NCBI GenBank assembly: GCA_028583605.1 | Contig: CM053327.1 | Coordinates: 45,434,059 to 45,498,058 of the forward strand | Direction: 5' to 3' | Length of the DNA: 64,000 bases | Source of the DNA: Dastarcus helophoroides | Lineage: Eukaryota; Arthropoda; Insecta; Coleoptera; Bothrideridae | Shown here: one piece after another, positions 33,032 through 45,000 of the stretch | How positions within the stretch are numbered: position 1 is the first letter of the stretch | Layout of the letters: each line of letters begins with the position of its first letter | Made by a program: the position numbers and the translations under genes | Notes under the pieces: model-generated | Databases searched by the model: none | Seen by the model: the letters and a program-made list of their open reading frames with translations, nothing else | What the model was told of the DNA's origin: nothing

Positions 33032-36000
33032 ATGGATTCCCAGGCTCCGCCGTATAGCAATTTTGGTGGAGGCGCCGGTGCCGGATTTCTACCGGTTTCA
33101 GCGTTTTCCGCTTATAATTTACTGAGAAACTGTAATTATTTGTTGTCGGCTCAAGCACCAGGTTTGTAAAACGTGTTATTTGTTTGGAAATTGTTCCCTT
33201 TAGTTTTTGTCGAAAGGCGAAAACGAGAACAATCCGTTAGTCTTGTATTACGTGCAGACCCGCCGCGTGCTTCTCAGCCGCTCTTGTGCAAACTTTAAAA
33301 TAACGCCCCTTTCAAATTCAATTAAAATCACAAAATTTCGCCAAAAAAAGCGAATTTTTGATAAAACCTGAAAATAACGAGAAAAATTTCATATTTATAC
33401 CGAAGGATTTGAGAAAAATATAAATCCGTTAGAAAATAAGGATTTGAAAAGAAAAATCTCACTGAAAAATGTCAAAGAAACTAAATTTCGAAGAAAAAAC
33501 CTAGATTCTCTGAAAAATTTAAAATATCGACTGTATTTACCAGAATTTCGATTCTAAACTTTTTTTTTAAATTATCGAAATGTAAATGTATTAATTCTGA
33601 AAGCTGAAAGGAAAAAGAAAATTTAAAAATGTTTAATTGCTGATTTTTTCCAGATGTTTCAGTCTTTTTTTCTTAAAATATATCATTTAGAAAATCTCAA
33701 TATTTTGAGTTCAAACTCGTAATTTTAACATCAAACTTAAAATATAATTAGACTTTTAAAGTCGAATTTTCAATTTTTTTCCAAATTTCATCTCTACTTT
33801 AAAATTCGAGGTTTTTCGTTATCACAATTTTAAGTTGAAAGTCGAAATTTCAAAATTAAATTCGAAAATCCAATATTGAAGATTCCGGTTTTGAAATTGG
33901 CTTTTTCCTTGATTCGGCAGCATAATCTTTTTGTTTTTCTTTCTTTTGAATTACAGAACATTTAATTGGTCATTTGTCAAAACTAGATGAAAGTAAAGTC
34001 ACGCCGAGGACGTTTGTATCTATGGATGTTGCGATGCAACCCGTGATACAAGCTTTGCCTCATCTACGTGAACTTTGCAATTGCAGTCTAATTTTCATTA
34101 GATTCTAATGAAATTAGATTTCAATTGCATCGTAATAAACTTGTATATATTCGTATATACAAGGCTTATTATCTCAGCAGAGAGTAATGCTTCAATTAGC
34201 ATTTAGCGAAAATGTTTGCGTAATAAACAGTTAAAAGTCAGTTACAAGTCACCCGATGGAGGTTTGCTCTCTTGGGTACTTATACGACTGACTAACGGCT
34301 TTAAATTGGAAGTGTATACAACCACCGTACCATGCTGACGAGGCCAAGGAAGGCCGAAACTAGTCTATGGTTGCGGTTGTACATATTTTCAATTTTAAGC
34401 ACGTTTAACTGTTTAATTACAGAACATTTAATTGGTCATTTCTTTTGACGTAATTAATTTCTAATTTTAACATGAGATACTGACCCTTTTCGCAACCTGA
34501 AATTTTTACTTTAAGAAGATTTTTTTTAATTGTAGGTTTTTTTATGGAAACTCACCTTCTTTTTATAATTTCCAGCATCTTTTTTTGAAAATTTTGGGAT
34601 CGCACCTAAAATTTCAAGGTCAAAGTCGAAATTTAAAAATGTTAATGGAAATTAATTTTTCCACGCCTAGTGATGACAGTTATATTGCAAAATAAGTTTT
34701 TTTTTGTTATATATTTTAAATTTGTTCTACAATCAAATTTACGCTCAAACTTTCGACTTTTTTTGCAGATGTTTCAAATATTTTTGGATATTTCGACTTT
34801 TTCCTAATCATAATCAAGATAATCTCAAGATTACTCTCAAAATTCTGAAACAAGAATCTGAAGTCAACATTTTTAGCTTGAAGTTAAAAAAAATAAATAT
34901 ATAAAAAGATGACATTTCGAAACTTTTTCTTAAACTAAAAATGTCAACATTTTCTCGAAATCTCGACTATTTTTCAAAATCCTCGAAAAAATTTTGAATT
35001 TTTAGTTTTAAGTTTAAATTTTAAGAAAAACTTTTAAATTCTAATACTTTCTAATAAAAAAGAGGTGAAACATTGAAAAACATACCGATCAGTTTGGGCT
35101 TTATTGTCAAAATTTCAATGATTTTCGATTTAAGAAACCAAATTCGATATTTTAACACACTTTCAAAAAAAAGTATTTTATAAATTGACATTTCCTTTTG
35201 ATTTTTTTTAAATTTCGACTCAAAACTTTTAACTTTAACTTCAAAATTATTAATGATTTTTTATAAAATAAATTCGTAATTTTAAAATAAGTTTAGCAAG
35301 AGAAAATGTTCTAGAAACTAGCAATTTTCTTTGAGACTTTTTTGTTGATTCGGCTGCATAATCTTTTTGTTTTTCTTTCGCCTGTCGCAATTAATTTCTA
35401 ATTTTAACACGAGATACTGTAAGAAAGAAAAAAGATTAAAAGCTTTAATTTCAAAATTTCACCCTTCTCGCAATCGGAAATTTATACTTTAGGAAGATTT
35501 TTTTTAATTGTAGGTTTTTTTATGGTAACTCATCTTCCTTTTATAACTTCCAGCATCTTTTTTTGAAGATTTTGTGATCACACTTAAAATTTCAAGGTCG
35601 AAGTGGAAATTTAAAAATTTTAATACAGATTAATTGTTCCACACTTAGTGATGACAGTTATTTTGTAAAATAAGTTTTTCTTTGTTATATATTTTAAATT
35701 TGTTCTACAATCAAGTTTAAGCTCAAACTTTCGACTTTTTTTGCAGATATTTCAAATATTTTTGGATATTTCGACTTTTTACTAATCATAGTCAAGATAA
35801 TCTCAAGATTACACTCAAAATTTTGAAAAAAGATTCTGAGGTCAACATTTTAAGCTTCAAGGGAAAAACAAAATAAATATATAAAAAGATGACATTTCGA
35901 AACTTTTTCTTAAACTAAAAATGTCAACATTCTCTCGAAATCTCGACTATTTTTCAAAATCCTCGAAAAAATTTTGAATTTTTAGTTTTAAGTTTAAATT

Positions 36001-39000
36001 TTAAGAAAAACTTTTAAATTCTAATATTTTCTAATACTTTCTAATAAAAAAGAGGTGAAACATTGAAAAACATACCGATCAGTTTGGGCTTTATTGTCAA
36101 AATTTCAATGATTTTCGATTTAAGAAACCAAATTCGATATTTTAACACACTTTCAAAACAAAGTATTTTATAAATTGACATTTCCTTTTGTCGGAATTTT
36201 GATTTTTTTAAAATTTCGACTCAAAACTTTTAACTTTAACTTCAAAATTATTAATGATTTTTTATAAAATAAATTCGTAATTTTAAAATAAGTTTAGCAA
36301 GAGAAGATGTTCTAGAAACTAGCAATTTTTTTTGAGACTTTTTTGTTGATTCGGCTGCGTAATCTTTTTGTTTTTCTTTCGCCTGTCGCAATTAATTTCT
36401 AATTTTAACACGAGATACTGTAAGAAAGAAAAAAGATTAAAAGCTTTAATTTCAAAATTTCACCCTTCTCGCAATCGGAAATTTATACTTTAAGAAGATT
36501 TTTTTTAATTGTAGGTTTTTTTATGGTAACTCAACTTCCTTTTATAATTTCCAGCATCTTTTTTTGAAGATTTTGTGATCACACCTAAAATTTCAAGGTC
36601 GAAGTCGAAATTTAAAAATTTTAATAAAGATTAATTTTTCCACACTTAGTGATGACAGTTATTTTGTAAAATAAGTTTTTCTTTGTTATATATTTTAAAT
36701 TTGTTCTACAATCAAGTTTAAGCTCAAACTTTCGACTTTTTTTGCAGATATTTTAAATATTTTTTGGATATTTCGACTTTTTACTAATCATAGGCAAGAT
36801 AATCTCAAGATTACACTCAAAATTTTGAAAAAAGATTCTGAAGTCAACATTTTAAGCTTCAAGTGAAAAACAAAATAAATATATAAAAAGATGACATTTC
36901 GAAACTTTTTCTTAAACTAAAAATGTCAACATTCTCTCGAAATCTCGACTATTTTTCAAAATCCTCGAAAAAATTTTGAATTTTTAGTTTTAAGTTTAAA
37001 TTTTAGTAAAAACTTTTAAATTTTGATTCTAATACAAAGAGTGGACCATTAAATAAAAAACATATCGATCATTTTGGGCTTTATTGTCAAAATTTCAATG
37101 ATTTTCGATTTTCGAAACCAAATTCGATTTTTTAACACACTTTCAGAAAAAAAGTATTTTATAAATTGACATTTCCTTTCGCCGGAATTTTGATTTTTTT
37201 CAAATTTCGACTCAAAACTTTTAACTTTAACTTCAAAATTATTAATGATTTTTTATAAAATAAATTCGTGATTTCTAAACAACTTTAGCAAAAGAAGATG
37301 TTCTAGAAACTAGCAATTTTCTTCGAGACTTTTTTTATGAAACATCAAAATTTATTGGAAAAGTACATTTCTGCATGGAAAATGAGAAAATGATCTAGAA
37401 ACTAGCAGTTTTCTTCGAGACTTTTTTATGAAATATCAAAATTTATTAGAAAAGTACATTTCTGCATGGAAAATGAGACAATGATCTAGAGATTAGCAGT
37501 TTTCTTCGAGACTTTTTTATGAAATATCAATTTATTATAAAAATATATTTCTGCATGGAAAATGAGAAAATGGTCTAGAAACTAGCAGTTTTCTTCGAGA
37601 CCTTTTTTATGAAATATCAAAATTTATTAGAAAAGTAAATTTCTGCATGAAAAATGAGAAAATGATCTAGAAACTAGCAATTTTCTTCGATACTTTTTTA
37701 TGAAACATCAAAATTTATTGGAAAAGTATATTTCTGCATGGAAAATGAGAAAATGATCTAGAAACTAGCAGTTTTCTTCGAGACTTTTTTATAAAATATC
37801 AAGTTCATTAGAAAAATATATTTCTGCATGGAAAATGATAAAATGATCTAGAAACTAGCAGTTTTCTTCGAGACTTTTTTCATGAAACATCAAAATTTAT
37901 TGGAAAAGTACATTTCTGCATGGAAAATGAGAAAATGATCTAAAACCTAGCAGTTTTTTTCGAGACTTTTTTTATGATATGTTTAAATTTATTGGAAAAG
38001 AACATTTCTGCTTGGACAATGAGATTATGATCTAGAAATTAGCAATTTTCTTCGAGATGTTTTTTATGAAATATCAAAATTTATTAGAAAAGTACATTTC
38101 TGTATGGAAAATGAGAAAATGATCTAGAAACAAGCAGTTTTCTTCAAGACTTTTTTATGAAATATCAAATTTATTAGAAAAATATATTTCTACTTGGAAA
38201 ATGAAAAAATGATCTAGAAACTAGCAGTTTTCTTCGAGATTTTTTTTATAAAATATCAAAATTTATTAGAAAAGTACGTTTCTGTATGGAAAATGAGAAA
38301 ATGATCTAGAAACAAGCAGTTTTCTTCGAGACTTTATACAATATTAAATTTATTAGAAAAATATAATTCTGCATGGAAAATGAGAAAATGATCTAGAAAC
38401 TAGCAGTTTTTTTCGAGACTTTTTTATGAAATATCAAAATTTATTGGAAAAGTACATTTCTGCATGGAAAATGAGAAAATGATCTAGAAACTAACAGTTT
38501 TCTTCGAGACTTTTTTATGAAATATCAAATTTATTAGAAAAATATATTTCTGTATGGAAAATGAGACAATGATCTAGAAATTAGCAGTTTTCTTCGAGAC
38601 TTTTTTTATGAAATATTAAAATTTATTGGAAAAGTACATTTCTGCATGTAAAATGAGAAAATGATCTAGAAACTAACAGTTTTCTTCGAGACTTTTTTAT
38701 GAAATATCAAATTTATTAGAAAAATATATTTCTGCATGGAAAATGAGACAATGATCTAGAAACTAGTAGTTTTTTTCTAGACTTTTTTATGAAATATCAA
38801 ATTTATTAGAAAAATATATTTCTGCATGAAAAATGAAAAAATGATTCAGAAACTAGCAGTTTTCTTCAAGACTTTATTTATGAAATATCAAAATTTATTG
38901 GAAAAGTACATTTCTGCATGGAAAATGAGAAAATGATCTAGAAACTAGCAGTTTTCTTCGAGACTTTTTTATGAAATATCAAATTTATCAGAAAAATATA

Positions 39001-42000
39001 TTTCTGCATGGAAAATGAGAAACTAGTAGTTTTTTTCTAGACTTTTTTATGAAATATCAAATTTATTAGAAAAATATAATTCTGCACGGAAAATGAGAAA
39101 AAGATCTAGAAACTAGCAGTTTTCTTCGAGACTTTGTTATAAAATATCAAATTCATTAGAAAAATATATTTCTGCATGGAAAATGAGAAAATGATCTAGA
39201 AATTAGCAGTTTTGTTCGAGACTTTTTTATGAAATTTCAAATTTATTAGAAAAATATAATTCTGCATGGAAAATGAGAAAATGATCTAGAAACTAGCGGT
39301 TTTCTTCGAGACTTTTTTTATGAAGCATCAAAATTTATTGGAAAGGTACATTTCTGCATGGAAAATGAGAAAATGATCTAGAAACTAGCAGTTTTCTTCG
39401 AGACTTTTTTATAAAATATCAAACTTATTAGAAAAATATATTTCTGCATGGAAAATGAGACAATGATCTAGAAATTAGCAGTTTTCTTCGAGACTTTTTT
39501 ATGAAATATCAAATTCATTAGAAAAATATATTTCTGCATGGAAAATGAGAAAATGATCTAGAAATTAGCAGTTTTCTTCGAGACTTTTTTATGAAATATC
39601 AAAATTACTGGAAAAGTACATTTCTGCGTGGAAAATGAGAAAATGATTTAGAAACTAGCAGTTTTTTTCGAGACTTTTTTTAATGTTTTTTTCTCGAAAT
39701 TTCACTCAAGAAAGTAACTTTGAATTGTGATTGAAAAGAGAATTTAAGATTTTCCAGTTTCATTTTGAAATTTTTAAACAATATATATCGTGCACAAAAT
39801 TTTGAGTTGAAGGGCAAACAGAAAAAACTCGAAATTTATATAAAGCCCTCGGCTTTAAATATGGAAATTTTGACCTTTTTCTCAACATTTCGATCGAAAA
39901 TCCAAAATCTCGTGATTAAAATGGAAATGTGAAAGAAAAATCTCGTGATTAAAACGGAAATGTGAAAGAAGAACAGAATTGTAAAACTGGAAATTTGAAA
40001 AAAATTAAGATTTCGTGTACAAAACCGAAAATTGCCACTTGCCTATAAAAAATAGATATTAAGAAAATAATGAGCACTTTAGGACAAAACTAAATTTGTA
40101 TAAACATTTCTCGAATTTTCAAGTATAAATGTAAATATTAAGAAAAATAAAAAAAAGCAAAATTTTAAATCAAAAGAAAGAATTTAATTTTTAAAACAAA
40201 GTAGAAATTTCTAACGAAAAAACTCAACATTTTTAAATTAAAGTCAAGATTTTACGAAAAAAATAAAGGCTGTAAGTTCCAGCTTAAAATTCAGAGAGAA
40301 ATGCCAAAGTTTTGAAAAGAACACTTCGGAATGTATTGTAAAGCAATGTAAATAGAGGGAATAGAATTTAAAATAGAATTGTAGAATTTAGTACACAAGA
40401 AAAGTTTTTAGAATGGTCTGATAAGGGGAAAGCGACCGCGATAACGAAGCAAACCGCAGATAAGCGTTCCCGAAATTTCGGCAAACGATAAGTCTTATCT
40501 GCCGGATTGTTCTAGAACCTGGATGCCAAAACTATATAAGGCGGTCGGCTTTCCCTCGAGTAAGTGAGTTAGAATCAGTGTAATTAGTGAGTTAGTAGAA
40601 ATCAATAATAAGTGAGTTAATTGTTCAATTGTGGTGATCCAAGTTTAGTTTAGTATTAAGTGGATATTATTTTCAATTCACGTGTGAATCAATTCGAACC
40701 GATAAAGCGCGTAACAGTATTATACATATAACTTTGGTAACAGAAATCCCAGAAATTTTGAGTTTCATAATCTAGAAGTTAAGTTCGAATACTAGACCAT
40801 TTCTCTTTTAAAATCAAAACTTGCTGGCATTTCAAACCTGGATTCTGGATTCGTTGTGGATTGCCTAAAATTTAGGCCAGCACTTGGACCACCCTTCCCG
40901 AGCCCATTGTGCTATCCTCGTGATTGAGGTGTCCTTGGTCATTCATTCAGCCACCCAACCTTGTCGAGAAACTGAAGAACGTCCCTTGGATGCGCCTCTC
41001 TCAAACTGGCCCCACTAGGCCAGAAGTCCCCCAGCGTAGATCCTCTGATTGATGCTAGTGCCGAGCAGTGACACATCACGTGCTCGACACTTTTATCTTC
41101 TTCTAAACACCCTCTACAACTCGGTCGTTTATAATTTCCATTCTGTGGAGGTGTTTGTTTAACCGACAGTGACCTGTCCAAATTCCTACAAGTTTCCTGA
41201 GGTTATTCCTTAAAGTTGTAGGCATAGTTTTGTCCTTTCCTTGCACGGCATTCTAATTAATGCGTGAGTTTGTTGGCATGTTGTTATTGATGCCCACATG
41301 GCATTTCAAACCTATTTTCTAACATCGAGACTTCAAAATATTTACAAACAGGCGCATCAGTGCGAAATTTAATAACTTAAATTTTAATTTATTCAAATTT
41401 TGTTCTTTTTTCTCAAAATTAAACTCTAGCTTCTCTGAGAAGATTGAGAAGATGAATATTAGTATTGTTTGTAGTAATGAGCTCGGTTTTGTTCAATGAT
41501 TTATAACAAACTGGTACGTGTCATAGGGCATCGTGAAAAAAAAGATTTTCAGTTTTCAGTTTTTTACTGACTGCCCACACTATAAGACAACAACCTCCTT
41601 GTGTCGAAGAGCTGCCTTATCATAAAAATAAAATAAATTGGACCACATTTGCAGGCTGGTGGGATAAATAATTAAAAAATATATTTTATTCGTGGCTAAT
41701 AAACAATTACAAAGCATTTCCCACCCCAGAAGTTTAGTTTTCAAAATAATTTTTATAAATATTTAACGACTGATAGAGGGATAAACATTTTAAAAATTAC
41801 AGAGTATTTTACTTCCGAAAACTGGGCATCAATATGCAATTTTCTCACTAAACGCCTTCTGAAATTAAAAAAAATTAAACATCGATCCACCCCATATTTC
41901 CAAATACTACGCAACGTATAAAAATTGTAGTTTGTGATTAATTTATTTTTAATTTTCCATACACTCCCAGTTGTTCTATACAAAGTTTAAATCGTTTGTT

Positions 42001-45000
42001 GGAAAAACATAAAACTGAAACATGCATCATGCAAGAAATTTATTTTCTCCAACAGTGAAAATAAATATCCATATAACAGCTGTCGTGATAACTTTTCCGG
42101 CTTAACCTGGCAATTTGTGAATGCTAAAGTGATTTTCCCTGACCACACTAATTTATTTCAGAAGCAATCAGTTCGCCGAATTTAAACTTAAGAACATGAA
42201 ACTTTGATCACCTCAGACAGTCATCACGCAATCGCATTATACGAATGAATTATTAATTACTGATAAACAGAGAGTATTCCATTTGGAAAATACATTTAAC
42301 AACAAAGGCGTTCAGTTCTTCTAACTTAAATATGCTAAAGTAATGAGCTTGAAATTTTAATGCTTTTAATTGATATCCCCCACATTATAACATGTACAAG
42401 ATATTAACCGTGTCAAGGATTTAGTTAAAAAGTTCGATATTTCAACTGCCTACGTCAAGGTTTCTTCAAGAACGAGATAAATCCTACATTTAAGACATAA
42501 GGGCACGGTAGCTCAGTATATCAACCACATCAGATGCGGGAACTACCATACTCTTCTCTCTAAAAATATCGTTTTGTGCCGCTTTTCTTCAGAAGAGTTC
42601 ATTTGATTTTAAAACAGTTGTAAAGTACGAAAGAGTGACAAAGTGACGTCGGAGAGTGACTTGAACCCACGAAAGGGAAGAGAAACACTCCTTTTTAATA
42701 TAGAAGTTTACTCTCCTAACTGAAAGTAACAAGTAGAGATGTCGATCTGAGATCGATTAATCGAAAAATCGTTTTTTTCAAGTCTCAAGATCGATTTTTT
42801 ACATCGATCTTGAATACAAAATCGATCTAATGAATGATTCAAAAATCCTAACGATCGGATCGATTTACCTTGGATGCAGGTTCCTGTAAATTTAATGACA
42901 AAAATTTTTTATATAAATTTATTTATGTCGCTATGTTATTCTCCACTTCCTTCTACTAGCAATAGCTACGTTAATAAGCCAACAGATAGCAGCATTAACA
43001 TTTAATTTCATTCATGTTGTTGTTGACTGATTAGAAAAGATAACTGTGGTGCAGTGTTGCCATAAGAAGATAAAATTCCATACATACGCAGTTAAAATTA
43101 CCGTATTTTCACAAAAATTACCCTACGTTATTTTATTACTTGTTACTCGTCTCAAAAACTTTTATTTAGTCACACATGTTACACACGTATTAATACGTAC
43201 ACTACAAAGTTAAAAAAAAGTTTATTTGCTTTTTTTGAAGTAAAAATTATAAGAGCGTAGAAAGGACATCAATTTAAAAAAAAAATATCACTGAATATTG
43301 GCTTTTTCTCCCTTAAATCCTGAGATTAAAGTCAAAATTTCGACTTTATTGTCAACATTTCGAAAAAAATCGAAATTTTGACTTTAATCTCAGGATTTAG
43401 AGGAGAAAAAGCCAATATTCAGAGTTTAAAGTCGAAATTTCTAGAAAAAAGTTAAAATTTCAATTTTTAAACCGAAATTTAACGAAATATTACTAAGACA
43501 TAAAAAGAACATCTATTTAAAAAATGTTCTTTTTAGAAATTGACTGTAATATCGAAATTTCGACTTTTTTTCGAAATTTCAACTTTTTTCTCGAAATTTC
43601 GACTTTTTTCTCAAAATCTAGACTTTTTCTCAAATTTTGACCTGTTTCCCGAAATATTTCGAAATTTCGACCTTTTTTTTTCAAATTTCGACTTCTACCT
43701 TAAAATTTCGACTTTTTTCTCAAAATCTAGACTTTTTCTTAAATTTTGACCTGTTTCCCGAAATATTTCAAAATTTCGACGTTTTTTTTTTCAAATTTCG
43801 ACTTCTTCCTTAAAATGTCGGCGTTTTTTCTTAAATTTTCACTTTTTTCTCGAAATTTTGACTTTAATATGGAAATTTAGACATTTTTCTCAAAATTTCA
43901 ACTTTAAACTCAAAATTTCGACTTTTTTTCTCAAAATTTCGCCTTTTTTCGCAAATTTCGACTTTTTTTCTCGAAATTTCGACTTTTTTTTTTCGAAATT
44001 TCGAATTTTATCTCAAATTCCAACTTTTTTCTTAAAATATTTCGAAATTTCGACTTTTTTTTCCAAATTTCGACGTTTTTCTCAAATTTGGACTTTTTTC
44101 TCGAAATTTCGACCTTAATCCGAAAAGTTCGACTTTTTTCTCGAAATTTCGTTTTTTTTTCTCAATTTTCGACTTTTTTCTTAAATATCGACCTTTTTCC
44201 CGAAATTTAGACCTTAATGTCGAAATTTGGACATTATTCTCGAAATTTCGACTTTTTTCTCAAAATCTAGACTTTTTTCTCAAATTTTGACCTGTTTCCC
44301 GAAATATTTCGAAATTTCGTCGTTTGTTTTTTCAAATTCCGACTTCTTCCTCAAAATTTAGTTTTTTTTTTCTCAAATTTTGACTATTTTCTCGAAATTT
44401 TGACTTTAATATGGAAATTTAGACATTTTTCTCGAAATTTCAAGTTTAAACTCAAAATTTCGACTTTTTTTCTCAAAATTTCGCCTTTTTTTGCAAATTT
44501 CGACTTTTTTTCCGAAATTTTTAATTTTATCTCAAATTTTCTTAAAATATTTCGAAATTTCGACTTTTTTTCTCGAAATTTCGATGTTTTTCTCAAATTT
44601 GGACTTTTTTCTCGAAATTTCGACCTGTTTCCCGAAATTTTACGAAATTTCGACGTTTTTTTTTTTCAAATTCCGCCTTCTTTCTCAAAATTCGTTTTTT
44701 TTTCTCAAATTTTGACTTTTTTCTCGAAATTTTAATTTTAAACTCAAAATTTCGACTTTTTTTTCTCAAAATTTCGCCTTTTTTCGCAAATTTCGACTTT
44801 TTTTTTCGAAATTTCGACTTTTTTTTTCCAAAATTTTGAATTTTATCACAAATTCCAAATCTTTTCTTAAAATACTTCAAAATTTCGACTTTTTTTCTAG
44901 ACATTTCGATGTTTTTCTCAAATTTGGACTTTTTTCTCGAAATTTCGACCTTAATCCGAAAAGTTCGACTTTTTTCTCGAAATTTCGTTTTCTTTTTCTC

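Noticed and set aside
37288..39690. A CRISPR-like array
   Set aside because: It is a pure tandem minisatellite without distinct spacers, in an animal intron.
40400..40620. An hsp70-type gene promoter
   Set aside because: HSEs and TATA fit, but no heat-shock coding sequence follows and a related copy lies at 19.2 kb, so an LTR is the better reading.
42505..42570. A tRNA or tRNA-derived SINE (ggtagctcagtatatc resembles an A box)
   Set aside because: No B box, anticodon arm or acceptor stem can be formed.
42735..42870. A complete hAT element with tagagatgtcgatct terminus
   Set aside because: Only one end is recognisable; no complementary terminus or octamer duplication was found.
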